Source of the DNA: Aureibacillus halotolerans
GTDB lineage: Bacteria > Bacillota > Bacilli > Bacillales > DSM-28697
Reading direction: 5' to 3'
NCBI RefSeq assembly: GCF_004363045.1
Contig: NZ_SNYJ01000006.1
Location: 3,249-50,884 of the forward strand
DNA: 47,636 nt
The translations under genes were made by a program, and so were the position numbers. Shown in pieces: positions 24,844 through 33,221 of this stretch; position 1 is the first letter of the stretch, and each line of letters opens with the position of its first letter. Under the pieces are notes generated by a model, which saw only the letters and a program-made list of their open reading frames with translations, searched no databases and was not told the DNA's origin.

Positions 24844-27618
24844 ATGACTACACAGAACACAGAACAAACTCATGATACAAGCGCCCCGCTGCGCAAAGAT
24901 GTGAAAATGCTCGGCAACATGCTCGGAGATGTACTTCTTCTCCAAGGAGGGCAATCCTTGTTAGACACGGTAGAGCGCATCCGTGAAAAAACAAAGGAGC
25001 TTCGTAATGACTCTGATCGTACGTCAAGTGATCAGCAGCTCAAAAAAGATATTTCTGCTCTAAAACCTCCACAACGGGGACAGGTTATCCGTGCATTTGC
25101 GATTTATTTCCATTTAGTTAATATTGCAGAGCAGACACATCGCATTCGTCGACGCAAAGCATACCAGCGTGAAGCTGAAAATGTCATGCAGCCAGGATCG
25201 CTCGAAAATACAGTTGTGAAAATGAAAGAAAAGGATATCTCTCAAGAGGTCATCTCAGAGGTCCTACATAAGCTAAACCTTGAGCTTATTATCACCGCCC
25301 ATCCTACAGAAGCAACCCGTCGGACGGTCCTCCAAATTCATGGACGAATTGCCGAATTATTGATTAAAAAAGATGTCCCTATATTGACAGCTCGTGAACA
25401 GGAAGAGCTTGATGAAGCCTTGTTTGATGAAGTCATGACACTTTGGCAAACAGAAGAGCTTAGAGACCGCAAGCCAACCGTTATGGACGAAGTATCTAAC
25501 GGTCTATATTATTTCGACAAAACCCTATTTGAAATCCTCCCTCAAATTCACCAAGAACTTGAGGACTCTTTGAACAAGCATTATCCAGAAACATCATGGA
25601 GTGTCCCAAATTTTCTCCGCTTCGGCTCATGGATTGGTGGCGACCGGGACGGGAACCCAAATGTGACTCCTGAGATAACTTGGTCAACACTTGAAAGTCA
25701 CCGGGAACTTGCTATAAAAAAATATATAGAGGCTACGGAGTATCTTCACCGCTTTTTAAGTCACTCTTCAAAACATGTTCAAATTAGCGAGGAACTCATA
25801 GCGTCAGTTGAACAGGAAGCCCACCTATTGCAAGCTTCGGAAAAGTGGGTCGTTAATCATGAGGTTTATCGGAACAAGCTAACGATTATTAAAAAGAAAT
25901 TAAAAGAAACGGGCAAAAGCACTTTCGGGTATGATTCTTCAGAAGCTTTTCTTGCTGACTTGCATCTTATTCGCAAAAGCTTTGAAAAACATCAAATGCG
26001 TGCCCATGAATCCAAGAGAATTCGCCACCTCATTCGCCAGGTTGAACTATTTGGCTTCCATCTTGCGTCTCTCGACATTCGCAATCATAGTGGCGAGCAT
26101 GCGTCCGCTCTTGATGAAATTTTAAAAAGCGTCAATCTTGCTGATAACTATTCTGCACTTCCTGAAAAAGAGAAAGTTGCTCTGTTATCGTCTGTCATAA
26201 AAGACCCTCGCCCATTAATTTCATTCAAGGAAACGTTAAGCGAGGAAACGCAAAAAATCTTTGGTGTGTTTGAATTAATTCGTTCAGCTCACAAAGAATT
26301 CGGTCCTCGGTCGATTGAAGTTTATTTGGTTAGTATGACAGAATCCGCAAGTGACTTATTGGAAGTGCTTGTATTAGCTAAAGAAGCTGGGATCTTCCGT
26401 TTACACGCAGATGGTCGCATTGAGAGTCATCTCACTGTCGCTCCTTTGCTTGAAACAATTGACGACTTAGTCGCTGGACCTGACATCATGAAAACCCTTT
26501 TTGACATTGATTTTTATCGTAGGCACCTCAAAGAACGTAACGATATGCAAGAAATCATGCTAGGCTACTCAGATGGAAGTAAAGATGGCGGAACATTGAC
26601 GGCGAACTGGAAGCTCTATAAAGCACAACAGGAAATTCATGAAATGGCAAAAGGTTATCAAATTGGTTTGAAATTTTTCCATGGCCGTGGTGGTTCTCTC
26701 GGCAGAGGCGGTGGACCATTAAACCGCAGTATTCTCTCACAACCAGCTGAAACACTTGGTGATGGCGTGAAAATCACCGAGCAGGGTGAAGTGTTGTCCT
26801 CACGGTATCTCCTATTTGACATTGCGCATCGTAGCTTAGAGCAAGCCGCATCTGCTTTGCTTGCTGCTACTGCACACATCTCTTCGGAAACAGAGGAACA
26901 CTACCATCGCGCGCCGGAGTGGGTTCAGGCAATGGATGATATGTCTGACGTCTCATTAAAGACCTATCAATCACTAGTATTCGGAGACGATGATTTTGTA
27001 GAGTATTTTACACAATCCACACCATTGCCAGAGTTAGGTGAGTTGAACATCGGCTCGCGCCCTACAAGCCGTAAAAACAGCTCGAAATTTGATGATTTAC
27101 GTGCCATTCCTTGGGTATTTGCTTGGACGCAAAGCCGCCAGCTTCTGCCTGCTTGGTTTGCTGCTGGGTCTGGTCTCGCAGCCTATGCAAACAATGGGCA
27201 TCTGCCAGTGCTTCAAGATATGTATAAACATTGGCCATTTTTCCGTTCTACAATTGAGAATCTACAAATGGCCCTTAAAAAAGCCGATCTTTCTGCAGCG
27301 AAGGAATACATGAAGCTTGTTGAAAACCAAGACATTGCTGAGCGTATTTTCGGGGTCATTAGTGAAGAGTATAAACTCACACAAGACGTTCTTTTGAAAA
27401 TTACTGAGCAAGATGAATTGCTTGACCATAGCCCTAACATTAAATCGTCCATTATTCTTCGAAATCCGTATGTTGATCCTTTAAACTTCCTTCAAGTTGA
27501 ACTTATCTCTCAACTGAGAGCAAATCATGAAGGAAATGAGAAGGACGATGATGGACTTTTAAGAGAAGTACTTCTGACCATTAACGGTCTTGCAGCGGGT
27601 CTTCGGAATACAGGCTGA
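24844..27618 (+). CDS. ppc: Phosphoenolpyruvate carboxylase
   Basis: 924 residues, full length. The catalytic His lies in IITAHPTEATRRT (H153). Other PEPC signatures are GYSDGSKDGG near residue 575, the FHGRGGSLGRGGGP loop near residue 612, the GSRPTSRK region near residue 738 and a C-terminal NTG end. It carboxylates PEP to oxaloacetate to refill the TCA cycle. B. subtilis lacks this enzyme and uses pyruvate carboxylase, so it separates this organism from that species. The frame opens at GTG 24832, but the AAGGGTGAG ribosome binding site and normal spacing favour ATG 24844. It is monocistronic with a strong terminator. Confidence 0.97.
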   Translation: MTTQNTEQTHDTSAPLRKDVKMLGNMLGDVLLLQGGQSLLDTVERIREKTKELRNDSDRTSSDQQLKKDISALKPPQRGQVIRAFAIYFHLVNIAEQTHRIRRRKAYQREAENVMQPGSLENTVVKMKEKDISQEVISEVLHKLNLELIITAHPTEATRRTVLQIHGRIAELLIKKDVPILTAREQEELDEALFDEVMTLWQTEELRDRKPTVMDEVSNGLYYFDKTLFEILPQIHQELEDSLNKHYPETSWSVPNFLRFGSWIGGDRDGNPNVTPEITWSTLESHRELAIKKYIEATEYLHRFLSHSSKHVQISEELIASVEQEAHLLQASEKWVVNHEVYRNKLTIIKKKLKETGKSTFGYDSSEAFLADLHLIRKSFEKHQMRAHESKRIRHLIRQVELFGFHLASLDIRNHSGEHASALDEILKSVNLADNYSALPEKEKVALLSSVIKDPRPLISFKETLSEETQKIFGVFELIRSAHKEFGPRSIEVYLVSMTESASDLLEVLVLAKEAGIFRLHADGRIESHLTVAPLLETIDDLVAGPDIMKTLFDIDFYRRHLKERNDMQEIMLGYSDGSKDGGTLTANWKLYKAQQEIHEMAKGYQIGLKFFHGRGGSLGRGGGPLNRSILSQPAETLGDGVKITEQGEVLSSRYLLFDIAHRSLEQAASALLAATAHISSETEEHYHRAPEWVQAMDDMSDVSLKTYQSLVFGDDDFVEYFTQSTPLPELGELNIGSRPTSRKNSSKFDDLRAIPWVFAWTQSRQLLPAWFAAGSGLAAYANNGHLPVLQDMYKHWPFFRSTIENLQMALKKADLSAAKEYMKLVENQDIAERIFGVISEEYKLTQDVLLKITEQDELLDHSPNIKSSIILRNPYVDPLNFLQVELISQLRANHEGNEKDDDGLLREVLLTINGLAAGLRNTG

Positions 27619-27636
27619 TCCAATTGCTCCTACAGT

Positions 27637-27681
27637 AAAAAACGTGCCGATCGATGAGAAATCGATCTGGCACGTTTTTTT
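27637..27681 (+). terminator. Terminator of ppc
   Basis: AAACGTGCC-GATCGAT pairs with ATCGATC-TGGCACGTTT and is followed by a T-run. Confidence 0.9.
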
Positions 27682-27720
27682 AGTTCACACTAAAACCAAC
27701 CCTTGAAATGAGAGCACAGA

Positions 27721-27750
27721 AAAATCCGAGATAACAAGATCTCGGATTTT
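27721..27750 (-). terminator. Terminator of the acidic lipoprotein gene
   Basis: Perfect 12-bp stem AAAATCCGAGAT / ATCTCGGATTTT with a 6-base loop. It lies 27 bases after the stop codon at 27777. Confidence 0.75.
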
Positions 27751-27776
27751 CTAGTCTATCGTGTAATGCGCAGAGT

Positions 27777-28184
27777 TTATTCTGCAGCGTCTGTTCCTTC
27801 TTCAGTGTCACCAGTCATATCATCAGTACCACCAGTCATATCATCTGTTCCTTCGGTGTCACCCATGTCGCCCTCAGTGCCCATGTCACCTTCTGTGCCC
27901 ATATCGCCCTCAGTGCCCATGTCACCTTCTGTGCCCATATCGCCTTCAGCGTCCATGTCACCTTCTGTGCCCATATCGCCTTCAGCGTCCATGTCACCTT
28001 CTGTGCCCATGTCACCTTCTGTGCCCATGTCACCTTCTGTGCCTGTATCACCGTCAGCAGGCTCAGTTGCGTCCACAGGAGCGTCATCTGTTGGTTCCGC
28101 ATCATCTGCGCCACCGCACCCTGCAAGAACACCTAGTGCTAGTGCTGAAGAAGCCATTGACATTAACCATTTTTTTCTATTCAT
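27777..28184 (-). CDS. Highly acidic repeat lipoprotein
   Basis: 135 residues. A signal peptide with lipobox LAGC gives a lipidated Cys at residue 23. The mature part is almost entirely Asp, Glu, Gly, Thr and Met. Ten tandem hexapeptides ending in EGDM (mostly GTEGDM, two DAEGDM) span residues 48-107. After these come Thr/Asp-rich units such as GTDDMTG. There is no folded domain; it is probably a surface-exposed negatively charged tether that may bind cations. Such acidity is common in alkaliphile surface proteins. An AAAGGAGG ribosome binding site precedes the ATG. The opposite-strand open frame is a shadow of the repeat. Confidence 0.8.
   Translation of the reverse strand: MNRKKWLMSMASSALALGVLAGCGGADDAEPTDDAPVDATEPADGDTGTEGDMGTEGDMGTEGDMDAEGDMGTEGDMDAEGDMGTEGDMGTEGDMGTEGDMGTEGDMGDTEGTDDMTGGTDDMTGDTEEGTDAAE
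27864..28043 (-). repeat. Ten-copy 18-bp coding minisatellite
   Basis: Ten in-frame 18-bp units encode the EGDM hexapeptides. Units are near-identical, with alternating synonymous differences (CCATGTC/CCATATC) and two GCGTCC variants. This is the pattern expected of slippage or unequal exchange, and copy number may vary between strains. Confidence 0.85.
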
Positions 28185-28341
28185 TTTTATTTCCTCCTTT
28201 AATTTCCAATTAATAAATGTATTTTGCGTGAGCGCTATTAACTAAGTATCTCTGCCCCGCTTATATGAACTTTACCCGGTATAGCGAGAAATTCATCCTC
28301 TTTTTTTATTACAATTCGTTTTCAATTCTTTACAACCTCGT

Positions 28342-28378
28342 AAAAAAACGGGATAAACCCCTTGGCAGAGCCTATCCC
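28342..28378 (-). terminator. Minus-strand terminator-like hairpin
   Basis: On the minus strand GGGATA pairs with TATCCC and seven T follow. The only gene transcribed toward it is the GGDEF-EAL gene, 1.1 kb away, with repeat family 2 copy A in between. Confidence 0.45.
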
Positions 28379-28520
28379 ACTCACATAAAAAACAATAATT
28401 TTTTTATAAAAAAACAAGTTTGAGATGAGTTTACAATACCTCATTTAAAGTTAAACCATCCAAATCTCACATTGTGGCCTTGTTTTATTAATGAACAAAC
28501 GCCTCTTAGTAAGTCATGTT

Positions 28521-28577
28521 GAAGCTCACTTTTACTGTCCGAAACTCATTATTAAACGCTCAGCTAAAGTGAGCTTC
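28521..28577. repeat. Perfect 12-bp inverted repeat
   Basis: GAAGCTCACTTT (28521-28532) and AAAGTGAGCTTC (28566-28577) flank a 33-base loop in the gene-free region 28185-29493. There is no T-run after it. It lies about 75 bases before repeat family 2 copy A and may be part of an older element. Confidence 0.5.
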
Positions 28578-28652
28578 CATTCATGAACTGAGGGGATTCA
28601 TGCGTTCTCTGTTTTAAGAACAGTCTGTCCTTGGCCTTGTTTGTCTTAAATG

Positions 28653-29460
28653 CTCAACTTTCGCACCTTACATTTGACAGACACGCTTAGATATAACTGT
28701 GTAAACCTGCAATTTATTGTTAGGGTTGGATATTTATACAATGAACCATCGCTCGCTTTCAACCTTAGGGCAACATCGACTCACAAGTACGCTTCGTCGT
28801 GATTTTTTTGCCGCTGGAGTCTCGCTAGTGGCTGCTAAAATATACTCATTTTTTTGTGCGACTAGAGTGTAGAAATCCGCTCTTAGTTACTAAAAGGTGA
28901 GCTTTTAGAAAATATAGGATTGTGAGCACGAGCAACTTGAATTTCCTAAATACACAAGAGTTTAATCAAATTATCTCACCTTGCTTCTACTCAAGCACAG
29001 CCAGCGTTGAAGGTGATTGTTGCACTGCACAAGTTGTCAGAATACAAACAAACCTGAAGTCCACCGCTGAATCTTCATTAGGTGATATAACTTTGCATGT
29101 AACGATGCGCTTACTTTTCTCGTTTACGAAAGCAACTGGGTCAACTCGATTTTCAATCTCTCCGTTGTAGAGACCTGGACAAAATAAAAACAATTTACGC
29201 AGAAACCAACATCAGCGTAGTCAAAATACGTAGACTCCTGCGGGAACAGCGCGAGCTGAAGATCCCGCAGGAAAGCTTGCTTTCCGAGGAAGCTGAAGCC
29301 GTGCCCGCGGAAAGCGAAGTATTTTGACGAAGCGGTCGTATTTACTCTTCACCCTGAAGGGCACAAGTGCATCATCGATTCGTCAATTGATCTATCTCAC
29401 CTTGTTTCCACTTTGGCACATGCCAGCGATGGAGGTGATTTTCGCACTGCGAAAGTTGTC
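28653..29460 (+). repeat. Dispersed repeat family 2, long copy A
   Basis: About 808 bp aligned by eye with 40008-40801. The left end is CTCAACTTTCGCACC and the right end CACTGCGAAAGTTGTC, giving inverted termini (AACTTTCGCA / TGCGAAAGTT). The middle holds a GC-rich palindromic core (GACTCCTGCGGGAACAGCGC ... CCGCGGAAAGCGAAGTATTT) of a type widespread between Bacillaceae genes. A 60-70 base terminal motif is present twice, ending near 29040 and 29460. The gene-free region 28185-29493 is otherwise empty; open frames here have no ribosome binding sites. Confidence 0.8.
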
Positions 29461-29493
29461 TGGAAGGAAACTATAGTCTGGATTGAGCCTCAC

Positions 29494-31554
29494 TTATTTT
29501 GATAAGATTCGGCTGTTCTCTTTTTTCAACCATTGGTTCGTTACGTCAACTCCTAACACCGGTCGGCTATATAAATAGCCCTGTCCAATATCACAATTGC
29601 GTTTCTTGAGAAAAGACTCTTGGTCTTGCAATTCAATTCCCTCGGCAACGACACGGATACCCAATGAATGAGCGATATCAATGAGGGCCGTTACAATTGT
29701 TGCGTTGCTTCCATCAATAAGTACATCTCTCAAAAACGATTGGTCAATTTTCAATTCATTGACGGGCAATCGTTTAAGATAAGATAGAGAGGAATAGCCC
29801 GTTCCAAAATCATCGACAGCAAGCTGTATACCCATCTCTTTAAAATGCTGTAAACTCTGAATGGTACTCGAGCAGTCTTTAATAAAAATGCTTTCTGTCA
29901 ACTCAAACCGCAAGAAGGCAGCATCGACACCTGTCATCGAAATAATTTCCTTTACCTTATGTACAAAATCCTTTTCCTCCAATTGAAGAGCTGAAATATT
30001 AATTGACACTGGGTAGGATAAACCTGTTGAAATTGACCATTCTTGAATCTGTTCACAAGCGGTTTGAATGACCCATAGCCCTAATTCAACGATTTGACCA
30101 GTTTCCTCTGCAAGGGGAATAAAGACGGCAGGCGATATAAAACCATTCTCTTCATTATTCCATCGGAGCAATGCTTCCAGTCCAGACAGCTTCCCTGTAG
30201 CTAAGGCGATCTGAGGTTGATACATTAAGAAAAACTCATTGTTTTCCATTGCTGTACGAATTCTTTGGCGCGTATCACTAAGCTGCGCATCCAAACTTTG
30301 CATTTCCTGCGTAAAATATTTGTATGTATTTTTTTCTTTTTTGGCCATGTACATCGCTGTATCTGCTTTTTTTAACAACATTTCAGTATCTTGACCGTCC
30401 TCAGGATACACTGAGATTCCAATGCTTGGTGTGACTAGGGTTTCCCCACCTTGAATGTGAAAAGGTTCTGACATGCTTGAATGAATCGCCTCTGCCATCG
30501 CCGTAATTTGATGAAGGTGATCATAGTTCTCCAGTATAATTGTAAACTCATCACCACCCCATCGGCTTACAACGTCATCCGGGCGAACTGTTTTTTCCAT
30601 TCTCTGACCGACTTGACGCAGTAGTTCATCTCCAGCAGCGTGACCAAATGTATCATTAATTTGCTTAAACCGATCCAAATCAATAAATACCAAAGCAACA
30701 CGTGTTTTTTCTTGTGAGGCAAGTTGAATAGCCTGACTGAGTCGGTTCTCAAACGTTCGCCTATTCGGTAGGTCCGTCAGCATGTCATAGTGTGCTAGCT
30801 TATAAAGGCGGTCTTCCGCCTGTTTACGATGACTAATGTCTGAATAAATCGATACATAATGAGTTGGCTTCCCATTCTCGTCAGTGACAACGCTAACAGA
30901 CAACCACTCAGGATAAATCGTACCATTTTTGCTTTTATTCCAGACTTCCCCTTGCCATTCACCATTTTCTTTAAGAGACTGACACATGCGCTCATAAAAC
31001 CACTTTTCCTGTTTTCCTGATTGAAGAAAACGAGGCGTTTTTCCTAACACTTCATTTTCCGTATATCCCGTTACTCTAGTAAAAGCAGGATTAATTGAAA
31101 GGATCCGCAACTTATGATCAGTGATCATGACGCCTTCAACGGTTTGTTCAATCACCTTCGCTTGCAAGTGAAGGCGTTTTTCTGCTCGACTTTCTTTGGT
31201 TACATCAGAGAACATCCCTATATAATACAAAGGCTTTTCCTTTTGCGTATAAATCGTGCGGATACTAAGGCCTTTTTCATAGGATGTCCCATTTTTTTTA
31301 TAGCTTATGAGCTTCCCATCCCAGCTCCCGGTTTCCTTCACTTGCTTCCAAAAATTGTGGTTTTTTTCGGTTTTGAAAATAGCCGCCTTTTTACCGATGA
31401 TTTCTTCTTCTCGATATCCAGTTAGCGCCTCAAACAGACGATTAACAGCAAGAATCTCACCTTGCAGTGTCGTAATCATCATTCCTTGATTTGTTTTTTG
31501 AAAAAGAACGCTGTCCAATATATCTTGAAGGACGATATACTCTTCGTTCGTCAT
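29494..31554 (-). CDS. PAS-PAS-GGDEF-EAL cyclic-di-GMP enzyme
   Basis: 686 residues, cytoplasmic, no membrane helix. Two PAS domains with PAC tails cover about 10-120 and 130-245. The GGDEF domain has an intact WGGDEF (333-337) and a product-inhibition I-site RPDD (324-327) five residues before it. The EAL domain begins at E460-A-L and keeps ELTES, DDFGTGYSS and KIDQSFLRD. Both diguanylate cyclase and phosphodiesterase motifs are intact, so the net activity cannot be read from sequence. A GAGGTG ribosome binding site precedes the ATG, and a sigma-A promoter candidate lies at 31584-31612. It appears monocistronic. Confidence 0.93.
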   Translation of the reverse strand: MTNEEYIVLQDILDSVLFQKTNQGMMITTLQGEILAVNRLFEALTGYREEEIIGKKAAIFKTEKNHNFWKQVKETGSWDGKLISYKKNGTSYEKGLSIRTIYTQKEKPLYYIGMFSDVTKESRAEKRLHLQAKVIEQTVEGVMITDHKLRILSINPAFTRVTGYTENEVLGKTPRFLQSGKQEKWFYERMCQSLKENGEWQGEVWNKSKNGTIYPEWLSVSVVTDENGKPTHYVSIYSDISHRKQAEDRLYKLAHYDMLTDLPNRRTFENRLSQAIQLASQEKTRVALVFIDLDRFKQINDTFGHAAGDELLRQVGQRMEKTVRPDDVVSRWGGDEFTIILENYDHLHQITAMAEAIHSSMSEPFHIQGGETLVTPSIGISVYPEDGQDTEMLLKKADTAMYMAKKEKNTYKYFTQEMQSLDAQLSDTRQRIRTAMENNEFFLMYQPQIALATGKLSGLEALLRWNNEENGFISPAVFIPLAEETGQIVELGLWVIQTACEQIQEWSISTGLSYPVSINISALQLEEKDFVHKVKEIISMTGVDAAFLRFELTESIFIKDCSSTIQSLQHFKEMGIQLAVDDFGTGYSSLSYLKRLPVNELKIDQSFLRDVLIDGSNATIVTALIDIAHSLGIRVVAEGIELQDQESFLKKRNCDIGQGYLYSRPVLGVDVTNQWLKKENSRILSK

Positions 31555-31583
31555 CAGAGCACCTCTATTTTTGACATGCCTTC

Positions 31584-31612
31584 AGTATAGCCTACTTTTA
31601 GCTAGGTATAAA
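31584..31612 (-). promoter_or_regulatory. Promoter of the GGDEF-EAL gene
   Basis: On the minus strand TTTATA (31607-31612) and TATACT (31584-31589) are separated by 17 bases, about 30 bases before the start codon. Confidence 0.55.
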
Positions 31613-31711
31613 GGCACATCTTCCACAAGATTACCCATCATACGTTTTTATGCAAAAAATGAAAAATGTTTCTTTTAAAAGCGCTTAATCGCTTTAAAGA
31701 TCATCTTGGTA

Positions 31712-32167
31712 TCAATTAAACATAGCAAGTGATTGTAAACGAATATCCCTGATGATCTGAGGATGAATGTCAGTCAGGATCGTTTGAGCAAAATCCCAAG
31801 CGTTGCATTCAATTTTATGAAGAATTTGTTTTCTCACATGCTCATTCTCTGTACTATCGTATTCATGCACTAGTGACTGTAGCATCGGATCTGTCGCATG
31901 ACCTAATTCATGAGCACAAATGACAGCTGCATATTTTAAAAACCAATCTAAACTTTTAAACGTCTGCGTGCACTGTTCTTTAATGCCTTCTTTATATAAC
32001 GTGATGTGGTGGTTCGTCTCATCATACATGCCACCAATACAAAAACTTTTTGGATGATGATCCTCAATAGTAATCGAAATATCGGCGTTTGCTCTATCAG
32101 CCACTCGATCAATGACTGGTTCAAGATACTTGTCCCAACTTACATGTTCATCCTTGCAATAAAAAAT
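31712..32167 (-). CDS. Small zincin (HExxH), ImmA/IrrE-like, with probable ATT start
   Basis: About 151 residues from the proposed start. The zinc motif is AHELGHATD (H86, E87, H90). A downstream Glu in IECNAWDFAQTIL (E120) resembles the third ligand and E-x-A-x-x-FA-x-x-L pattern of M78 (ImmA/IrrE) peptidases. There is no helix-turn-helix and no signal peptide. The longer frame starts at GTG 32203. That codon lies at or before the transcription start predicted from the 32205-32233 promoter and has no ribosome binding site. A GGGGG-AAG ribosome binding site points instead to in-frame ATT at 32167. Its substrate is unknown. Confidence 0.55.
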   Translation of the reverse strand: MFYCKDEHVSWDKYLEPVIDRVADRANADISITIEDHHPKSFCIGGMYDETNHHITLYKEGIKEQCTQTFKSLDWFLKYAAVICAHELGHATDPMLQSLVHEYDSTENEHVRKQILHKIECNAWDFAQTILTDIHPQIIRDIRLQSLAMFN

Positions 32168-32204
32168 AAATACCTTCCCCCTTGAACAATGACACACTTT
32201 CACA

Positions 32205-32233
32205 AGTATAGGGGGTCATTCGATTCAATTCAA
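32205..32233 (-). promoter_or_regulatory. Sigma-A promoter of the zincin gene
   Basis: On the minus strand TTGAAT (32228-32233) and TATACT (32205-32210) are separated by 17 bases. The predicted start of transcription is near 32198. Confidence 0.6.
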
Positions 32234-32249
32234 TGGAGACGCCTAAATA

Positions 32250-32279
32250 ATAAAAACCCCAGGCAGATGCCTGAGGTTT
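32250..32279 (-). terminator. Terminator of the CAP-domain gene
   Basis: On the minus strand AAACCTCAGGCA pairs with TGCCTGGGGTTT around a short loop, followed by TTATT. It directly follows the stop codon at 32286. Confidence 0.8.
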
Positions 32280-32285
32280 ATACTT

Positions 32286-33059
32286 TTATCCTTTGAAAAG
32301 CTGAACGTACATTGTCCCGTAAGGACCGCCTTCAACGACGCCAATACCAACATTCGTATAGTCGCTCTTCAAGATGTTTTCACGGTGACCTTGAGAGTTC
32401 ATTAGTGCCTCATGAGCTTTTTCAACAGTTTGGTTTCCAGCAAGGTTTTCCCCTGCAGTTTGATACTCAACACCAAATTGATTCATCATATCAAATGGAG
32501 AACCATACGTAGGAGACTGATGGGAAAAATAGCTGTTATCAATCATATCTTGTGCTTTCAATCGTGCAAGCTTTGTTAATTCTGGGTCTGCTTGAAGTGG
32601 CTCAAGTCCCTGTTCAGCACGAGCGTTATTCACAAGATCAAGCATTTGTTGCTCTTGTGCCTGTAGCCCGTTGTCTTCTGATGATTGTTTATCATCTGAT
32701 GATTGTGATTCATCATTTTTTTCAGGAGCTTTTACAGTAGGTTGCTGCTCCTCTGCTGGAGCTGCTTCAGGTTTTTCGGCTTGTTCTGCTTTACCTGGCT
32801 GCTCTTGTACACCCTGTTGTTCAGGAGCCTTTTCGTCTGACTCAGGCGGATTGCCTTTTGTATTCATATTGATGTTCAACTCTTGTAGGAGCTTTTCAAC
32901 ATCAATTCCATTTGTTTGAATATTGGAAAATCCTTTTTCCTCTAAAATGGATTGAATGTTTGCGGATACCTGATTAGGATCCTGCTGAGGAGCGTCATTC
33001 CCTGGTGCTGTTGCGCCAAATAATGATGTACAAAGTGATGCAATAACCAAACTTTTCAT
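32286..33059 (-). CDS. Secreted CAP-domain protein (YkwD/SCP type)
   Basis: 257 residues. A signal peptide (MKSLVIASLCTSLFGATA) is followed by a LysM-less N-terminal segment with a SafA/YkwD-like helix (VSANIQSILEEKGFSNIQ). A Pro/Glu/Gln-rich linker spans about 75-125, and the CAP domain about 130-257 (LDLVNNARAEQGLEPL, FSHQSPTYGSPF, GENLAGNQT, SQGHRENIL). Bacillus YkwD-type proteins are found on spores or the cell surface; their activity is unknown. The frame opens at 33086, but GGAGG 9 bases upstream selects ATG 33059. That ribosome binding site is complementary to a segment 28 bases upstream of it (see 33066-33112). Confidence 0.88.
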   Translation of the reverse strand: MKSLVIASLCTSLFGATAPGNDAPQQDPNQVSANIQSILEEKGFSNIQTNGIDVEKLLQELNINMNTKGNPPESDEKAPEQQGVQEQPGKAEQAEKPEAAPAEEQQPTVKAPEKNDESQSSDDKQSSEDNGLQAQEQQMLDLVNNARAEQGLEPLQADPELTKLARLKAQDMIDNSYFSHQSPTYGSPFDMMNQFGVEYQTAGENLAGNQTVEKAHEALMNSQGHRENILKSDYTNVGIGVVEGGPYGTMYVQLFKG

Positions 33060-33065
33060 GCTCGT

Positions 33066-33112
33066 CCACCTCCAAAGTATTTTCACTGATATGTTTCGGA
33101 GGTTGGAGGTGG
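33066..33112 (-). promoter_or_regulatory. Leader hairpin covering the CAP gene ribosome binding site
   Basis: On the minus strand CCACCTCCAA (33103-33112) is perfectly complementary to TTGGAGGTGG (33066-33075), with a 27-base loop. The second arm contains the whole GGAGG ribosome binding site used by the CAP gene, so this hairpin would block translation unless opened. Confidence 0.55.
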
Positions 33113-33221
33113 ATTCATGTCGGTTTTTGTCTCGGTAATAAATACCACATTTATGGAAATTATTCCTTCGTCATTCTAACCCTTCGAAACCGCAATTCTT
33201 GATCTTTCGTGGATGTCTTCA

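Noticed and set aside
27864-28043. Regular 18-bp repeats that could suggest a CRISPR array
   Set aside because: There are no unique spacers; the units are contiguous, in frame and encode a hexapeptide in a lipoprotein with a strong start signal.
27766-28245. Plus-strand open frame rich in Pro-Ser-Val-Met
   Set aside because: It is the antisense reading of the acidic minisatellite, with no ribosome binding site. The minus-strand gene has a signal peptide, lipobox and AAAGGAGG.
28922-29170. Open frame within repeat copy A
   Set aside because: Not conserved in copy B, no ribosome binding site, and it reads repeat blocks.
32168-32203. GTG start for the zincin gene at 32203
   Set aside because: It lies at or before the predicted transcription start and has no ribosome binding site.
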